Below, one piece after another: positions 1-8,071 of a stretch of 64,000 bases of DNA. Below the pieces are notes generated by a model. It was not told the origin of the DNA, ran no database searches, and was given only the letters and a program-made list of their open reading frames with translations. The translations under genes and the position numbers were made by a program. Numbering within the stretch: the stretch's first letter is position 1; every line of letters starts with the position of its first letter. Origin of the DNA: UBA12191 sp964422295 (lineage in GTDB: Bacteria > Planctomycetota > UBA8108 > UBA1146); assembly GCA_964422295.1 (NCBI GenBank), contig CAYRAM010000006.1, forward strand, positions 1 through 64,000. Reading direction: 5' to 3'.

Positions 1-19
1 CTCAATCCCCAGAGCGGGA

Positions 20-1162
20 TCACGCTTCCAGCAGGTGGCGGGCGATGATGATGCGTTGGATCTGGTTGGTGCCTTCGTAGATCTGCATCACTTTGGCATC
101 GCGCATCAACTTTTCGACGGGGTATTCCTTGGAATAACCGTATCCCCCGAAGACTTGGACCGCATCGGTGGAGGTACGCATCGCCATGTCACCGGCGAAG
201 CACTTCGCCATCGAGCACTGCTTGGTATTGCGGGTGCCCTGATCGATCATCCATGCCGATTGATAGGTGAGCAGACGTGCAGCTTCCACATCCCGGGCCA
301 TGTCGGCGAGGATGAACTGGATCGCCTGCTGGCGGGCGATGGGCTTGCCGAAGGCTTTGCGTTCCTGGGCGTAACGCACCGACTCTTCCAGAGCACGTCG
401 ACCGATGCCGACGGCGGCGGCGGCGACGCCGGGACGGGTGCGATCGAAGGTTTTCATGGCGATCTGGAAACCTTTGCCCTCATCGCCGATGCGATGGTCG
501 ACGGGAACCTGGACATCCTGGAAGTTGATGAAGACGGTATTGGAAGCGCGCTGCCCCATCATGTCTTCCTTCTTGCCGATTTCGACGCCGTCGGCATCGG
601 CGGGCACGACAAAGCAGGTGATGCCTTCGTAGCCGCTGCCCGGATCGGTGGTGGCGAAGAGGGTGAAGTAACGGGCGTAGGCACCACCGGAGACCCACGC
701 CTTGGTGCCATTGATGACGTAGTGATCCCCCTCCAGTTTGGCGGTGGTACGCAAGCCGGCGGCATCACTGCCCGCATCCGGCTCGGAGAGGCAGTAGGAA
801 GCAGTGCAATGCTCTTCGGTGAGCATGCCGAGCCACTTCTGCTTTTGTTCTTCGGTGCCACCGATCTGGATCGGTACCGACGACAGATTGTTGACGGTCA
901 TGCTGATCGCCATGCCGGCGCAGCCATAGGCGAGTTCTTCGGTGATGATCGCTTCTTCCATGTGACCGAGATCCCCACCCCCGTAGGCGTCGGCGATGGT
1001 GATATTCATCAGGCCCAATTCGAACGCTTTGGCGGCCACCTCCTTGGGGTAGAGGCCATCGCGGTCATGCTCCTCGGCGACAGGGATCACTTCATTGGCG
1101 ACAAACTCGCGGGTCATCGCTTCGAGCATTTGCTGTTCTTCGGAGAGGGCAAAGGAGACCAT
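20..1162 (-). CDS. Acyl-CoA dehydrogenase
   Basis: A flavoprotein that alpha,beta-dehydrogenates an acyl-CoA and passes electrons to ETF. The 380-residue length is normal for the family. The N-terminal helical domain opens with the usual FALSEEQQML pattern. The middle has the flavin-binding ASYCLSEPDAGSDAAGL and NGTKAWVSGG segments. The C-terminus has ERKAFGKPI and VMQIYEGTNQIQR, whose Glu in YEGT is the expected catalytic base, so it looks like a short/medium/branched-chain type enzyme. Substrate cannot be told from sequence. It is divergent from mnmA and has no partner on its own strand in the window. The start is the ATG at 1162, preceded by a purine-rich GAAAGGGCC stretch. Confidence 0.93.
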   Translation of the reverse strand: MVSFALSEEQQMLEAMTREFVANEVIPVAEEHDRDGLYPKEVAAKAFELGLMNITIADAYGGGDLGHMEEAIITEELAYGCAGMAISMTVNNLSSVPIQIGGTEEQKQKWLGMLTEEHCTASYCLSEPDAGSDAAGLRTTAKLEGDHYVINGTKAWVSGGAYARYFTLFATTDPGSGYEGITCFVVPADADGVEIGKKEDMMGQRASNTVFINFQDVQVPVDHRIGDEGKGFQIAMKTFDRTRPGVAAAAVGIGRRALEESVRYAQERKAFGKPIARQQAIQFILADMARDVEAARLLTYQSAWMIDQGTRNTKQCSMAKCFAGDMAMRTSTDAVQVFGGYGYSKEYPVEKLMRDAKVMQIYEGTNQIQRIIIARHLLEA

Positions 1163-1290
1163 GGAGGCCCTTTCTGAAAGGGGGAACCGGAAAGGCAGAC
1201 AACCTTTCGTATCCCGGGTACCTTATGCTGTGTAATCTGTCTCTTCCTGAACAAAGATGCAAGGAAAGACGGCTGTTCTGTTGGTATAGC

Positions 1291-1350
1291 AGACCTGGGA
1301 TCTAGACCTGGGATCTGGTGAAGCAGGCCTGCGATCTGGACTTGTGATCG
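1291..1350. repeat. 13-bp tandem repeats between ACAD and mnmA
   Basis: AGACCTGGGATCT occurs twice in perfect tandem (1291-1303 and 1304-1316). After an 8-base interruption come two degenerate copies (1325-1337 AGGCCTGCGATCT; 1338-1350 GGACTTGTGATCG). The array lies in the divergent intergenic region, 46 bases before the mnmA start. It could be a regulatory array or simply slippage; the sequence does not decide. Confidence 0.6.
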
Positions 1351-1395
1351 GGCCCAACAGGAGTGTTTTCAGGTCCCTGTTTGAAGGAGTTTCCG

Positions 1396-2475
1396 GTGGC
1401 GAAGGTCTTGATGGCGATGAGTGGTGGCGTCGACTCCAGTGTCGCGGCGCAGATGCTCCAGGCCGAGGGCCACGAGGTGATCGGCGCATTCTTGCGCCTC
1501 GGTGAAGGAGGCCTCGCCGCCGAGAAGAGCAAGGCGTGCTGCACGGTGGAGGATGCCATCGATGCCCGCCGGGTGGCGGACCGCCTCGATATCCCTTTCT
1601 ACTCCTTCAACTACGCCGAGCGCTTTCGCCGCATCATCGATTACTTCGTCGACGAATACCGCGATGGCCGCACTCCCAATCCCTGTGCTCGCTGCAATCA
1701 GTGGATCAAGTTTGACGTCTTTCACGATCTCGCCAGAGAACTGGGCGCCGAGTACGTGGCAACGGGGCACTACGCCCGCATCGTCGATAAAGCGGATGGC
1801 CCACGCCTCGCCCGCGGCATCGATGGCGACAAAGATCAATCGTACTTCCTCGCCACCATCCCCTACCCGGTGCTCAAAGAGTGCATCTTCCCCGTCGGGA
1901 ATCTACACAAGCAAGAAGTCCGCGAACGCGCCGGCATCGGACACCTACCGGTGGTCGATAAAGCAGAGAGCCAGGAGATCTGTTTCGTTCCCGCCAACGA
2001 TTACCGTCGAGTAATTCGTCAACAAGCACCGGAGAGTCTCGTCGAAGGGGACATCGTCGACGAAGAAGGAGAGAAGCTCGGTACCCACGAAGGTTATGCC
2101 GCTTACACCGTCGGTCAACGCCGCGGCTTGGGTGTTGCAGCCAGTGAGCCGAAGTACGTCGTCAAAACCGATCGCACCACCAATCAGGTGGTGCTCGGAA
2201 CCCGCGAATCTCTGATGGAGGATCGATTCTACGTCTCTGAGATGAACTGGCTGCTGCCGGAAGCTCCAACCCTACCCTTGCAGTGTTCGGTGCAGATCCG
2301 CCACGGTGGCGCACCGCAACCGTGTACGATTCAGCGGCAAGAAATTGAAGGGGTCGATGGGGATTGGCTCGAGGTCATCCTTGAAAAGCCCCTCTTTGCC
2401 ATCGCTTCCGGGCAAGTCGCCGCACTGTACGACGGTGACATCGTCCTCGGTGGCGGGTGGATCGAGAAGGCGTGA
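1396..2475 (+). CDS. mnmA: tRNA-specific 2-thiouridylase MnmA
   Basis: Catalyses ATP-dependent thiolation of uridine 34 in tRNA-Lys/Glu/Gln. The PP-loop is visible as MSGGVDSSVAAQML near the N-terminus. The catalytic cysteine lies in NPCARCNQ and the second in SQEICFVP, both expected for MnmA. The GHYARI motif and a C-terminal beta-barrel domain are present. I choose the GTG at 1396 because AAGGAG sits six bases upstream (1384-1389) and it gives the usual compact N-terminus VAKVLMAMSGG (359 aa). An ATG at 1363 would add eleven unconserved residues. The next gene overlaps its stop codon, suggesting co-translation. Confidence 0.96.
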   Translation: MAKVLMAMSGGVDSSVAAQMLQAEGHEVIGAFLRLGEGGLAAEKSKACCTVEDAIDARRVADRLDIPFYSFNYAERFRRIIDYFVDEYRDGRTPNPCARCNQWIKFDVFHDLARELGAEYVATGHYARIVDKADGPRLARGIDGDKDQSYFLATIPYPVLKECIFPVGNLHKQEVRERAGIGHLPVVDKAESQEICFVPANDYRRVIRQQAPESLVEGDIVDEEGEKLGTHEGYAAYTVGQRRGLGVAASEPKYVVKTDRTTNQVVLGTRESLMEDRFYVSEMNWLLPEAPTLPLQCSVQIRHGGAPQPCTIQRQEIEGVDGDWLEVILEKPLFAIASGQVAALYDGDIVLGGGWIEKA

Positions 2476-2954
2476 CGTTGGACGATCGTTGGCGCGATGA
2501 ACAGCTGGGGAATTGGGTTTCCGACTTTCTCATCGATGATGCCGGGCAAAACGTCTCCGCCGATCTGGCTCCCTATGCCGGGGAGATCCTTCAACGATTT
2601 ATGCAAAGCGCTTGTGATCATCGAGGATCCACCCCGGATCAAATCGGTGAAGAGGATGCCCGCCACGGATTCCTCGAAGGACTCGCCCACCTCGATCTGC
2701 CTGCGACGGTGGCCGCTGAAATCCCGGCTCTGCTGCGTTTGTTTGTGGAAGACTTGGGAAAACGCGGGCGATTGTCCCATGCACAGACGGTGAGCGCTTT
2801 GATTCAGGCTTTGTCACCCCAGTATCGGGATCGCAGCAGTGGAAAGACCCCCGACATCCAAAGGCCCGCAGCGAAGATCGGCCGCAATGATCCCTGCCCC
2901 TGTGGCAGCGGCAAAAAGTACAAGAAGTGCTGCCTCAATCTGCTCGACGGATAA
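2472..2954 (+). CDS. SEC-C motif protein
   Basis: A small cytoplasmic protein of about 160 residues. The C-terminus has a textbook SEC-C zinc motif, KIGRNDPCPCGSGKKYKKCC (C-x-C ... CC), the same metal-binding tail found on SecA and many uncharacterised proteins. The rest is helical and acidic, without a recognised domain. GTG at 2472 overlaps the mnmA stop by four bases. TTG at 2478 has better spacing from GAGAAGG (2464-2470), and GTG at 2457 is also possible, so the start is uncertain. The overlap suggests translational coupling with mnmA. Function unknown; SEC-C tails often mediate ribosome or protein binding. Confidence 0.8.
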   Translation: MTLDDRWRDEQLGNWVSDFLIDDAGQNVSADLAPYAGEILQRFMQSACDHRGSTPDQIGEEDARHGFLEGLAHLDLPATVAAEIPALLRLFVEDLGKRGRLSHAQTVSALIQALSPQYRDRSSGKTPDIQRPAAKIGRNDPCPCGSGKKYKKCCLNLLDG

Positions 2955-2986
2955 AAAAATGTCCCCGTGAGCCAAAGGCTCACGGG
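2951..2986 (-). terminator. Rho-independent terminator of the PKD lipoprotein gene
   Basis: A perfect 10-bp stem (CCCGTGAGCC 2964-2973, GGCTCACGGG 2977-2986) with an AAA loop. Read on the minus strand it is followed within a few bases by a T-run (the A-run at 2953-2959). It lies 35 bases past the stop of the minus-strand PKD gene. The plus strand has no T-run after the stem, so it serves the minus-strand gene. Confidence 0.85.
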
Positions 2987-3020
2987 AACTGGTTAGGCCG
3001 TTTAGTCAAAAGGGTTCAAA

Positions 3021-6000
3021 TCAGGGTGCTGGGGTTACCGTGACTTGAATCGGTACTGTGACAGGTGGATGGGAAGTGGTTCCAGCGACCACAACTGCTT
3101 CGATGGGTGGAGTACCGAGAGAGTTACAGAAGTGCAACTCTGAGAGCCCCTCTTGCAAACTAGTGTATGTCAACACATTGACTTCAAGATCATTGGTGAC
3201 AGGGAGATCGGAGTTTGAAAGGAAACTGATCACCACACCCGCAGTGATTCCGTCTTCGTGAATCTGGGTCACATGGAAATCGGGGAGACCACCGTTATTG
3301 ATGGTGCTCAATCCTGCTCCCGGGGCCGCTGAGAGGCCTTCAAGACTCAACGAATCGTGACACAACCCGTAACTCCAACCCTGTACACCGACACCGGTGC
3401 TGTTGTGGTCAAGCCGGATGCGTACATCTACTGTATCTCCGAGAGCCACGCTGGCATCTGATCCTTCAAGTCGGAAATCTGGGGGTTGGATCACATTGAT
3501 GCAAGCAGGACATTCGGAAGTGTCTTCACCGCCGGGCCCGGAGACGGTCAGCGTCACCGTGTAGGTGCCCGCTGTCATGTAGGTGTGGGTCGGATTCTGT
3601 ACTACCGAGACGTTGCCATCACCGAAGTTCCACAACCAGAACTCCCCTTCTCCTTCAGAGATGTCGGTGAAGTTGACGGTCAGTGGTGCCTCACCGGAAG
3701 TGACGTCGATCGTCATGTTTGCGATCGGTGGCGGTGAAGGCAATTCCCCACAACCAAGACAGGAGAGGGTATCAGATCCACCCGGTCCGGTGACGGTCAA
3801 GGTGATGTCGTACCCACCGGACATGGCGTAGGTGTGCGTCGGATGCTGCTCGGTAGAAGTGGCGCCATCGCCAAACTCCCAAAGCCATGAAGTGATGACT
3901 CCGGTTGAAAGATCGGTGAAACCGAGGGTGAGTTCGTAGATTCCCCCGACCGGTTCAACGGCGAAGTTGGCCACGGGCGGCAACTCCTGAACACTGATGC
4001 AATCGCTACACTCATGGGTGCTGGTCCCCCCTGGCCCCATCACGGTGAGGGTCACCGTGTAAGTTCCCGCAGAGTCGTAGGCGTGGGTCGGATTTTGCAT
4101 TGTCGAACTGGTTCCGTCACCGAAATCCCACATGTAATCGCTGATCGGCCCTGTGGAGAGATCCGTGAAGGTCAATGGCGATCCAATCACCGTGGCATCG
4201 TCGGAGACGCTGAAGTTCGCCACAGGCTCAGGATGGGTGACGTTAATGCATGCTGGGCACTTGTGAGTATCACTTCCTCCAGGGCCGGTGACGGTCAGAG
4301 TCACCGTGTAACTGCCAGCAGCAGTGTAAGTGTGCTGCGGATCAGACTCGGTGGATATGGTGCCATCCCCAAAGTCCCACATGTAATCAGTGATGGGACC
4401 GGAGGAGAGATTGGTGAACTGAACAACCAGATCGTAATCGCCGGAAGCGACCGAAACGGAGAAATCTGCGCTTGGCGCCGGTGAAGCGACATCGATGCAA
4501 GCGGTACAGATGGCCGTATCACTGCCGCCGGGGCCGGTCACCATCAGAGTCACAGTGTAGATTCCCTGTGCGGTGTAGGTGTGGCTCGGATTCTCTTCGG
4601 TCGAAGTACTTCCGTCGCCAAAATCCCAGGCGTAATCGGTGATCGGTCCGCTGGAAGTATTGGTGAAGTTGACCGCCAGGTCGTAAATCCCGGAGGTGGT
4701 CGAAGCCTCGAAACTGGCGACAGGCTCCGGGTGCTCGACTGTGATGCAACCCTGGCAAATCGCCATGTCAGATCCGCCGGGGCCGGTGGCGGTCAGCGTG
4801 ACCGTGTAAGTGCCTGCTGCGGTGTAAAGATGGCTCGGAGCAGCACCGCTACCGCTGGTACCGTCACCGAAGTCCCATGACAACTGGTCGATGGGGCCGG
4901 TGGAAGTGCTCTCGAACTGCACCAGCAGATCATAGGTTCCTGATGAGGTCGAAGTCGTGAAACTGGCAGTCGGTGCCGGGTGATCAACGGTGATACACGC
5001 CTGACAAACCGCCGTGTCGGAGCCACCGGGGCCGGTGGCGGTCAGAGTAACCGTGTAAGTGCCCGCTGCGGTGTAGGTGTGACTCGGCGCCGCACCAAAA
5101 CCACTGGTTCCGTCACCGAAGTCCCACGACAACTGGTCGATGGGGCCGGTGGAAGTGCTCTCGAACTGCACCAGCAGATCGTAGGTTCCTGATGTGGTCG
5201 AAGTCGTGAAACTGGCCGTGGGCGCAGGGTGATCAACGGTGATACACGCCTGACAAGTCGCCGTATCGGAACCGCCGGGACCGGTGACGGTCAGCGTGAC
5301 CGTGTAAGTTCCCGCAGCGGTGTAGGTGTGACTCGGAGAGGGAGCGGAAGAGGTCGCTCCGTCACCGAAATCCCAGAGTTGACTGTCGATGGGACCGGTC
5401 GAAGTATTGGTGAACTGCACCGGCAGATCGTAGGTCCCTGATGTGGTTGAAGCCGAGAAACTTGCCTCGGGAGCAGGGTGCTCGACGATGATACAAGCCT
5501 GACAGGACTCGAATGAGGTTCCACCCGGTCCAATGATGGTCAAGGTCACGTCGTAAGATCCCGCATCCAAATAGGTGTGGGTCGGGTGCTGATCATTGGA
5601 ACTGGTTCCATCGCCGAAATCCCAGGCCCAGATACTGATGGGGCCTGTCGAAAGATCTACAAAACTGACGGTCAGGGGATAGTCGCCCTGGGTGGTGCCT
5701 GCCTGGAAGGCGGCGATCGGAGCAGGGTGAAGTACGGTGATGCAATCGCTGCAAGTGGCGGTATCGGACCCTCCAGGGCCCGTCGCCATCAGCGAAACGG
5801 TGTATACGCCTGCTTCGGTGTAGGTGTGGGTCGGGTTGGCTTCCGTGGAAGTCTGCCCGTCCCCAAAATCCCAAAGGAAATCGGTCGTTGGTCCCTGGGT
5901 AGAGTTGGTAAAGGTCACTTGAAGATCGTAGGTTCCCTCCGTCACCGAAGCACTGAAATCTGCCGTCGGCGCAGGGTGAATCACCGTCACGCAATCGATG

Positions 6001-7352
6001 CAAGTGGCGGTATCGATTCCACCGGGGCCTTCCACCGTCAGGGTGACGGTGTAGGAACCTGCTTCGGTGTATGTGTGTAGAGGGTTCTGCTCTGAGGATG
6101 TCGATCCGTCGCCCAAGTCCCACGAATAACTATCGATGGGTCCGCTGGAAGTATCAGAGAACTGAACCACCAGATCGTAAGTTCCGGAAGCAGGATCGAG
6201 GGAGAAGTCGGCGACCGGTGCAGGATGTTGAATATCGATGCAATCGATACAAACACTGCTGTCTTCTCCTCCAGGGCCGATCACCGTCAAGGTGACAGTG
6301 TAGAGGCCAGCTTCTGCAAAGGTGTGGGTCGGGTTCTGCTCTGCGGAACCTTGTCCATCCCCAAAATCCCAGATCCACTGATCGATGGGGCCTGAGGAAA
6401 GATCGGTGAACTCGACCGCAGTTCCGGGAATCCCCGATGTGGCTGAAGCACTAAACTCTGCAATCGGAGCCGGTTCCAATACGGTGATGCAATCGCTGCA
6501 AGTCATCGTGTCCGATCCACCGGGGCCACTCACTGTCAGAGAAACAGTGTAGCTCCCTGCTACGGTGTAGGTATGCAATGGATTCTGCAGATCGCTGGTG
6601 GATCCATCGCCGAAATCCCACAAGCGGGAGGTGATGGGGCCGGTGGAAGAATCGGAGAATTGCACATCGAGATCACGGATACCGCTCGTCGGATCTGCAA
6701 CAAAGTTGGCGACCGGTGGCGGAGATGAGACCGTAACGCATGCGTCGCAGATCGAGGTATCCGATCCACCGGGGCCTTCTACCAGAAGCGAGACAGTGTA
6801 GTTGCCCTCTTCTGTATATAAATGGCTCGGATTCTGCAGATCGGAAGTGTTGCCATCACCGAAGTCCCACAGCCAACTATCGATAGGTCCGGTGGACAGA
6901 TCGGTGAAATTCACGGTCAAATCGTAAGTACCGCTGCTTGGATCGAGATCGAACGCCGCTTCAGGAGCCGGAGAAAGAACCGTGATGCAATCGGCACAGG
7001 TCAGGGTGTCTTCCCCCTCAGGGCCCGTCACCGTCAATGAAACGGTATAGATCCCTTCTGCCGTGTAAGTGTGGGATGGGTTTTGCTCGGTGGAGCTATT
7101 CCCATCGCCAAAGTCCCACAACCAGGATTCAATTGCACCAGTGGATGTATCGGTGAATTGGACGAGAAGATCGTACTCACCTTCCGTCACACTGCTGGTG
7201 AATCCGGCTGCAGTTGGCTCGGGAGCGATGCTCTCACCGCCACCCCCACCGCATCCGGCGAGGACAGACAAAATCATCACAAGAAAAAGGGATCTCAAGG
7301 AAGTGGTATGAGCTCCCGAAAGTGTATGGGTGATATTGAATAAGTTCTGCAT
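3021..7352 (-). CDS. Giant PKD-repeat surface lipoprotein (15 PKD domains)
   Basis: 1443 residues. The N-terminus is a lipoprotein signal with lipobox LAGC (Cys34) followed by a Gly run, so a lipid-anchored, exported protein. Residues from about 48 to 1310 are fifteen consecutive PKD domains with a period of about 83 residues. Each has a W-D/E/N-F/L-GDG core, a P-x-H-x-Y/F strand, and TVxLTVxGPGG. Every unit ends in a C-x-x-C pair (for example TCADCI, ICDACV, KCPACI). The last ~130 residues form a different domain with GDTVDVRIRLD and QGWSYGLCHD, resembling cohesin-like domains. PKD arrays usually serve as extracellular spacers or adhesion modules; no enzyme domain is visible. The ATG at 7352 is preceded by GTGGGGAAT. 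It is monocistronic with its own terminator. Confidence 0.9.
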   Translation of the reverse strand: MQNLFNITHTLSGAHTTSLRSLFLVMILSVLAGCGGGGGESIAPEPTAAGFTSSVTEGEYDLLVQFTDTSTGAIESWLWDFGDGNSSTEQNPSHTYTAEGIYTVSLTVTGPEGEDTLTCADCITVLSPAPEAAFDLDPSSGTYDLTVNFTDLSTGPIDSWLWDFGDGNTSDLQNPSHLYTEEGNYTVSLLVEGPGGSDTSICDACVTVSSPPPVANFVADPTSGIRDLDVQFSDSSTGPITSRLWDFGDGSTSDLQNPLHTYTVAGSYTVSLTVSGPGGSDTMTCSDCITVLEPAPIAEFSASATSGIPGTAVEFTDLSSGPIDQWIWDFGDGQGSAEQNPTHTFAEAGLYTVTLTVIGPGGEDSSVCIDCIDIQHPAPVADFSLDPASGTYDLVVQFSDTSSGPIDSYSWDLGDGSTSSEQNPLHTYTEAGSYTVTLTVEGPGGIDTATCIDCVTVIHPAPTADFSASVTEGTYDLQVTFTNSTQGPTTDFLWDFGDGQTSTEANPTHTYTEAGVYTVSLMATGPGGSDTATCSDCITVLHPAPIAAFQAGTTQGDYPLTVSFVDLSTGPISIWAWDFGDGTSSNDQHPTHTYLDAGSYDVTLTIIGPGGTSFESCQACIIVEHPAPEASFSASTTSGTYDLPVQFTNTSTGPIDSQLWDFGDGATSSAPSPSHTYTAAGTYTVTLTVTGPGGSDTATCQACITVDHPAPTASFTTSTTSGTYDLLVQFESTSTGPIDQLSWDFGDGTSGFGAAPSHTYTAAGTYTVTLTATGPGGSDTAVCQACITVDHPAPTASFTTSTSSGTYDLLVQFESTSTGPIDQLSWDFGDGTSGSGAAPSHLYTAAGTYTVTLTATGPGGSDMAICQGCITVEHPEPVASFEASTTSGIYDLAVNFTNTSSGPITDYAWDFGDGSTSTEENPSHTYTAQGIYTVTLMVTGPGGSDTAICTACIDVASPAPSADFSVSVASGDYDLVVQFTNLSSGPITDYMWDFGDGTISTESDPQHTYTAAGSYTVTLTVTGPGGSDTHKCPACINVTHPEPVANFSVSDDATVIGSPLTFTDLSTGPISDYMWDFGDGTSSTMQNPTHAYDSAGTYTVTLTVMGPGGTSTHECSDCISVQELPPVANFAVEPVGGIYELTLGFTDLSTGVITSWLWEFGDGATSTEQHPTHTYAMSGGYDITLTVTGPGGSDTLSCLGCGELPSPPPIANMTIDVTSGEAPLTVNFTDISEGEGEFWLWNFGDGNVSVVQNPTHTYMTAGTYTVTLTVSGPGGEDTSECPACINVIQPPDFRLEGSDASVALGDTVDVRIRLDHNSTGVGVQGWSYGLCHDSLSLEGLSAAPGAGLSTINNGGLPDFHVTQIHEDGITAGVVISFLSNSDLPVTNDLEVNVLTYTSLQEGLSELHFCNSLGTPPIEAVVVAGTTSHPPVTVPIQVTVTPAP
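4779..5276 (-). repeat. Near-identical tandem copies of PKD units 9 and 10
   Basis: Two adjacent 249-bp units (83 codons each) inside the PKD gene are almost the same at the DNA level, with long identical runs around 4880-4930 and 5130-5180. The other units share only protein-level similarity. This indicates a recent in-frame duplication of one PKD unit. Confidence 0.85.
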
Positions 7353-7681
7353 TATTCCCCACTCTACGAAATTACGGCCGTAACGAGTTTTCGAAAAAAC
7401 AACTATTGCGTCGTTGAAATCCCAGTCCCAGAATCGGGAGTTGGAAAGATTTCTTCCTCACAAGCCCCGTGATTTCCTCTATCGCGGAACTTTCTCATAC
7501 TCTCAATAGATGCCGTTTATTCGCGATTTATCTATCAAAAACTGCCGTCGTGTACCTGTTGGTTCGACATGGATCATGTGGGGGGAATGTCACACTTGAT
7601 CGCATGTGACATTGAGAAATGATAACAACTCGTGGCATACTGAATTGCAGTAAATCTTTCCGCATCAAAAGAAGGTAAACC
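7353..7681. other. Divergent intergenic region with palindromes
   Basis: 329 bases without a gene, between the minus-strand PKD lipoprotein and the plus-strand VOC gene, more AT-rich than its surroundings. It holds TTACGGCCGTAA (7372-7383), a perfect palindrome about 20 bases before the PKD start, and TTTTCGAAAA nearby (about 7388-7397). Close to the VOC gene are a 9-bp inverted repeat and a candidate promoter, listed separately. Confidence 0.6.
7586..7641 (+). promoter_or_regulatory. Candidate promoter with overlapping operator for the VOC/M28 pair
   Basis: AATGTCACA (7586-7594) and TGTGACATT (7605-7613) form a perfect 9-bp inverted repeat with a 10-base spacer. Its right arm runs into TTGAGA (7612-7617), which is 18 bases from CATACT (7636-7641), a reasonable -35/-10 pair. 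The VOC start is 40 bases further on, with AGAAGG as its ribosome site. The geometry suggests a dimeric regulator acting at the -35. The regulator is unknown. Confidence 0.45.
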
Positions 7682-8071
7682 ATGGAAAAAGTACTCGGTA
7701 TCGGTGGTGTGTTTTTACGTTCAAAGGATCCCAAAGCTCTCTCTGAGTGGTACGGAAAACATCTCGGTCTACCAATCGAAGCGGAATGGTGTGGCGCATG
7801 CCTCCCCGGGATTCCGCAAGGGATGGATCCCGTGCCTGGTATATGGAGTGCGTTTCCCGAGGACACTGCATATTTCGGAGAAAGTAAGAACCAAGTGATG
7901 GTTAACTTTGCCGTTCGGGATGTTCAGAAAATGGTCGATCAACTGCGCGAAATGGACTGCGATGTCGATGAGAAAGTAGAGACGAACGAATACGGTACCT
8001 TCGGCTGGGTCACAGATCCGGAAGGGCACCGTGTTGAACTTTGGCAACCCCCCGCACCAAAAAGTGAATGA
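7682..8071 (+). CDS. VOC-fold (glyoxalase/bleomycin-resistance) protein
   Basis: A 129-residue single VOC domain. GIGGVFLRSKDPKALSEWYG and LGLPIE at the start and the terminal FGWVTDPEGHRVELWQPP are typical of the vicinal-oxygen-chelate superfamily. The C-terminal Glu of VELWQ is a usual metal ligand. Members include dioxygenases, isomerases and resistance proteins; nothing here picks one. It is the first gene of a two-gene unit and its stop overlaps the peptidase start by four bases. AGAAGG lies seven bases before the ATG. An operator-like inverted repeat upstream suggests inducible expression. Confidence 0.85.
   Translation: MEKVLGIGGVFLRSKDPKALSEWYGKHLGLPIEAEWCGACLPGIPQGMDPVPGIWSAFPEDTAYFGESKNQVMVNFAVRDVQKMVDQLREMDCDVDEKVETNEYGTFGWVTDPEGHRVELWQPPAPKSE

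Noticed and set aside
35..1177. Long plus-strand reading frame opposite the first acyl-CoA dehydrogenase
   Set aside because: Antisense shadow of a strongly conserved gene; composition His/Gly-rich with no family similarity.
3021..7352. CRISPR-like or other direct repeat array
   Set aside because: The periodicity of 249 bases comes from in-frame PKD domains, not short direct repeats with unique spacers.
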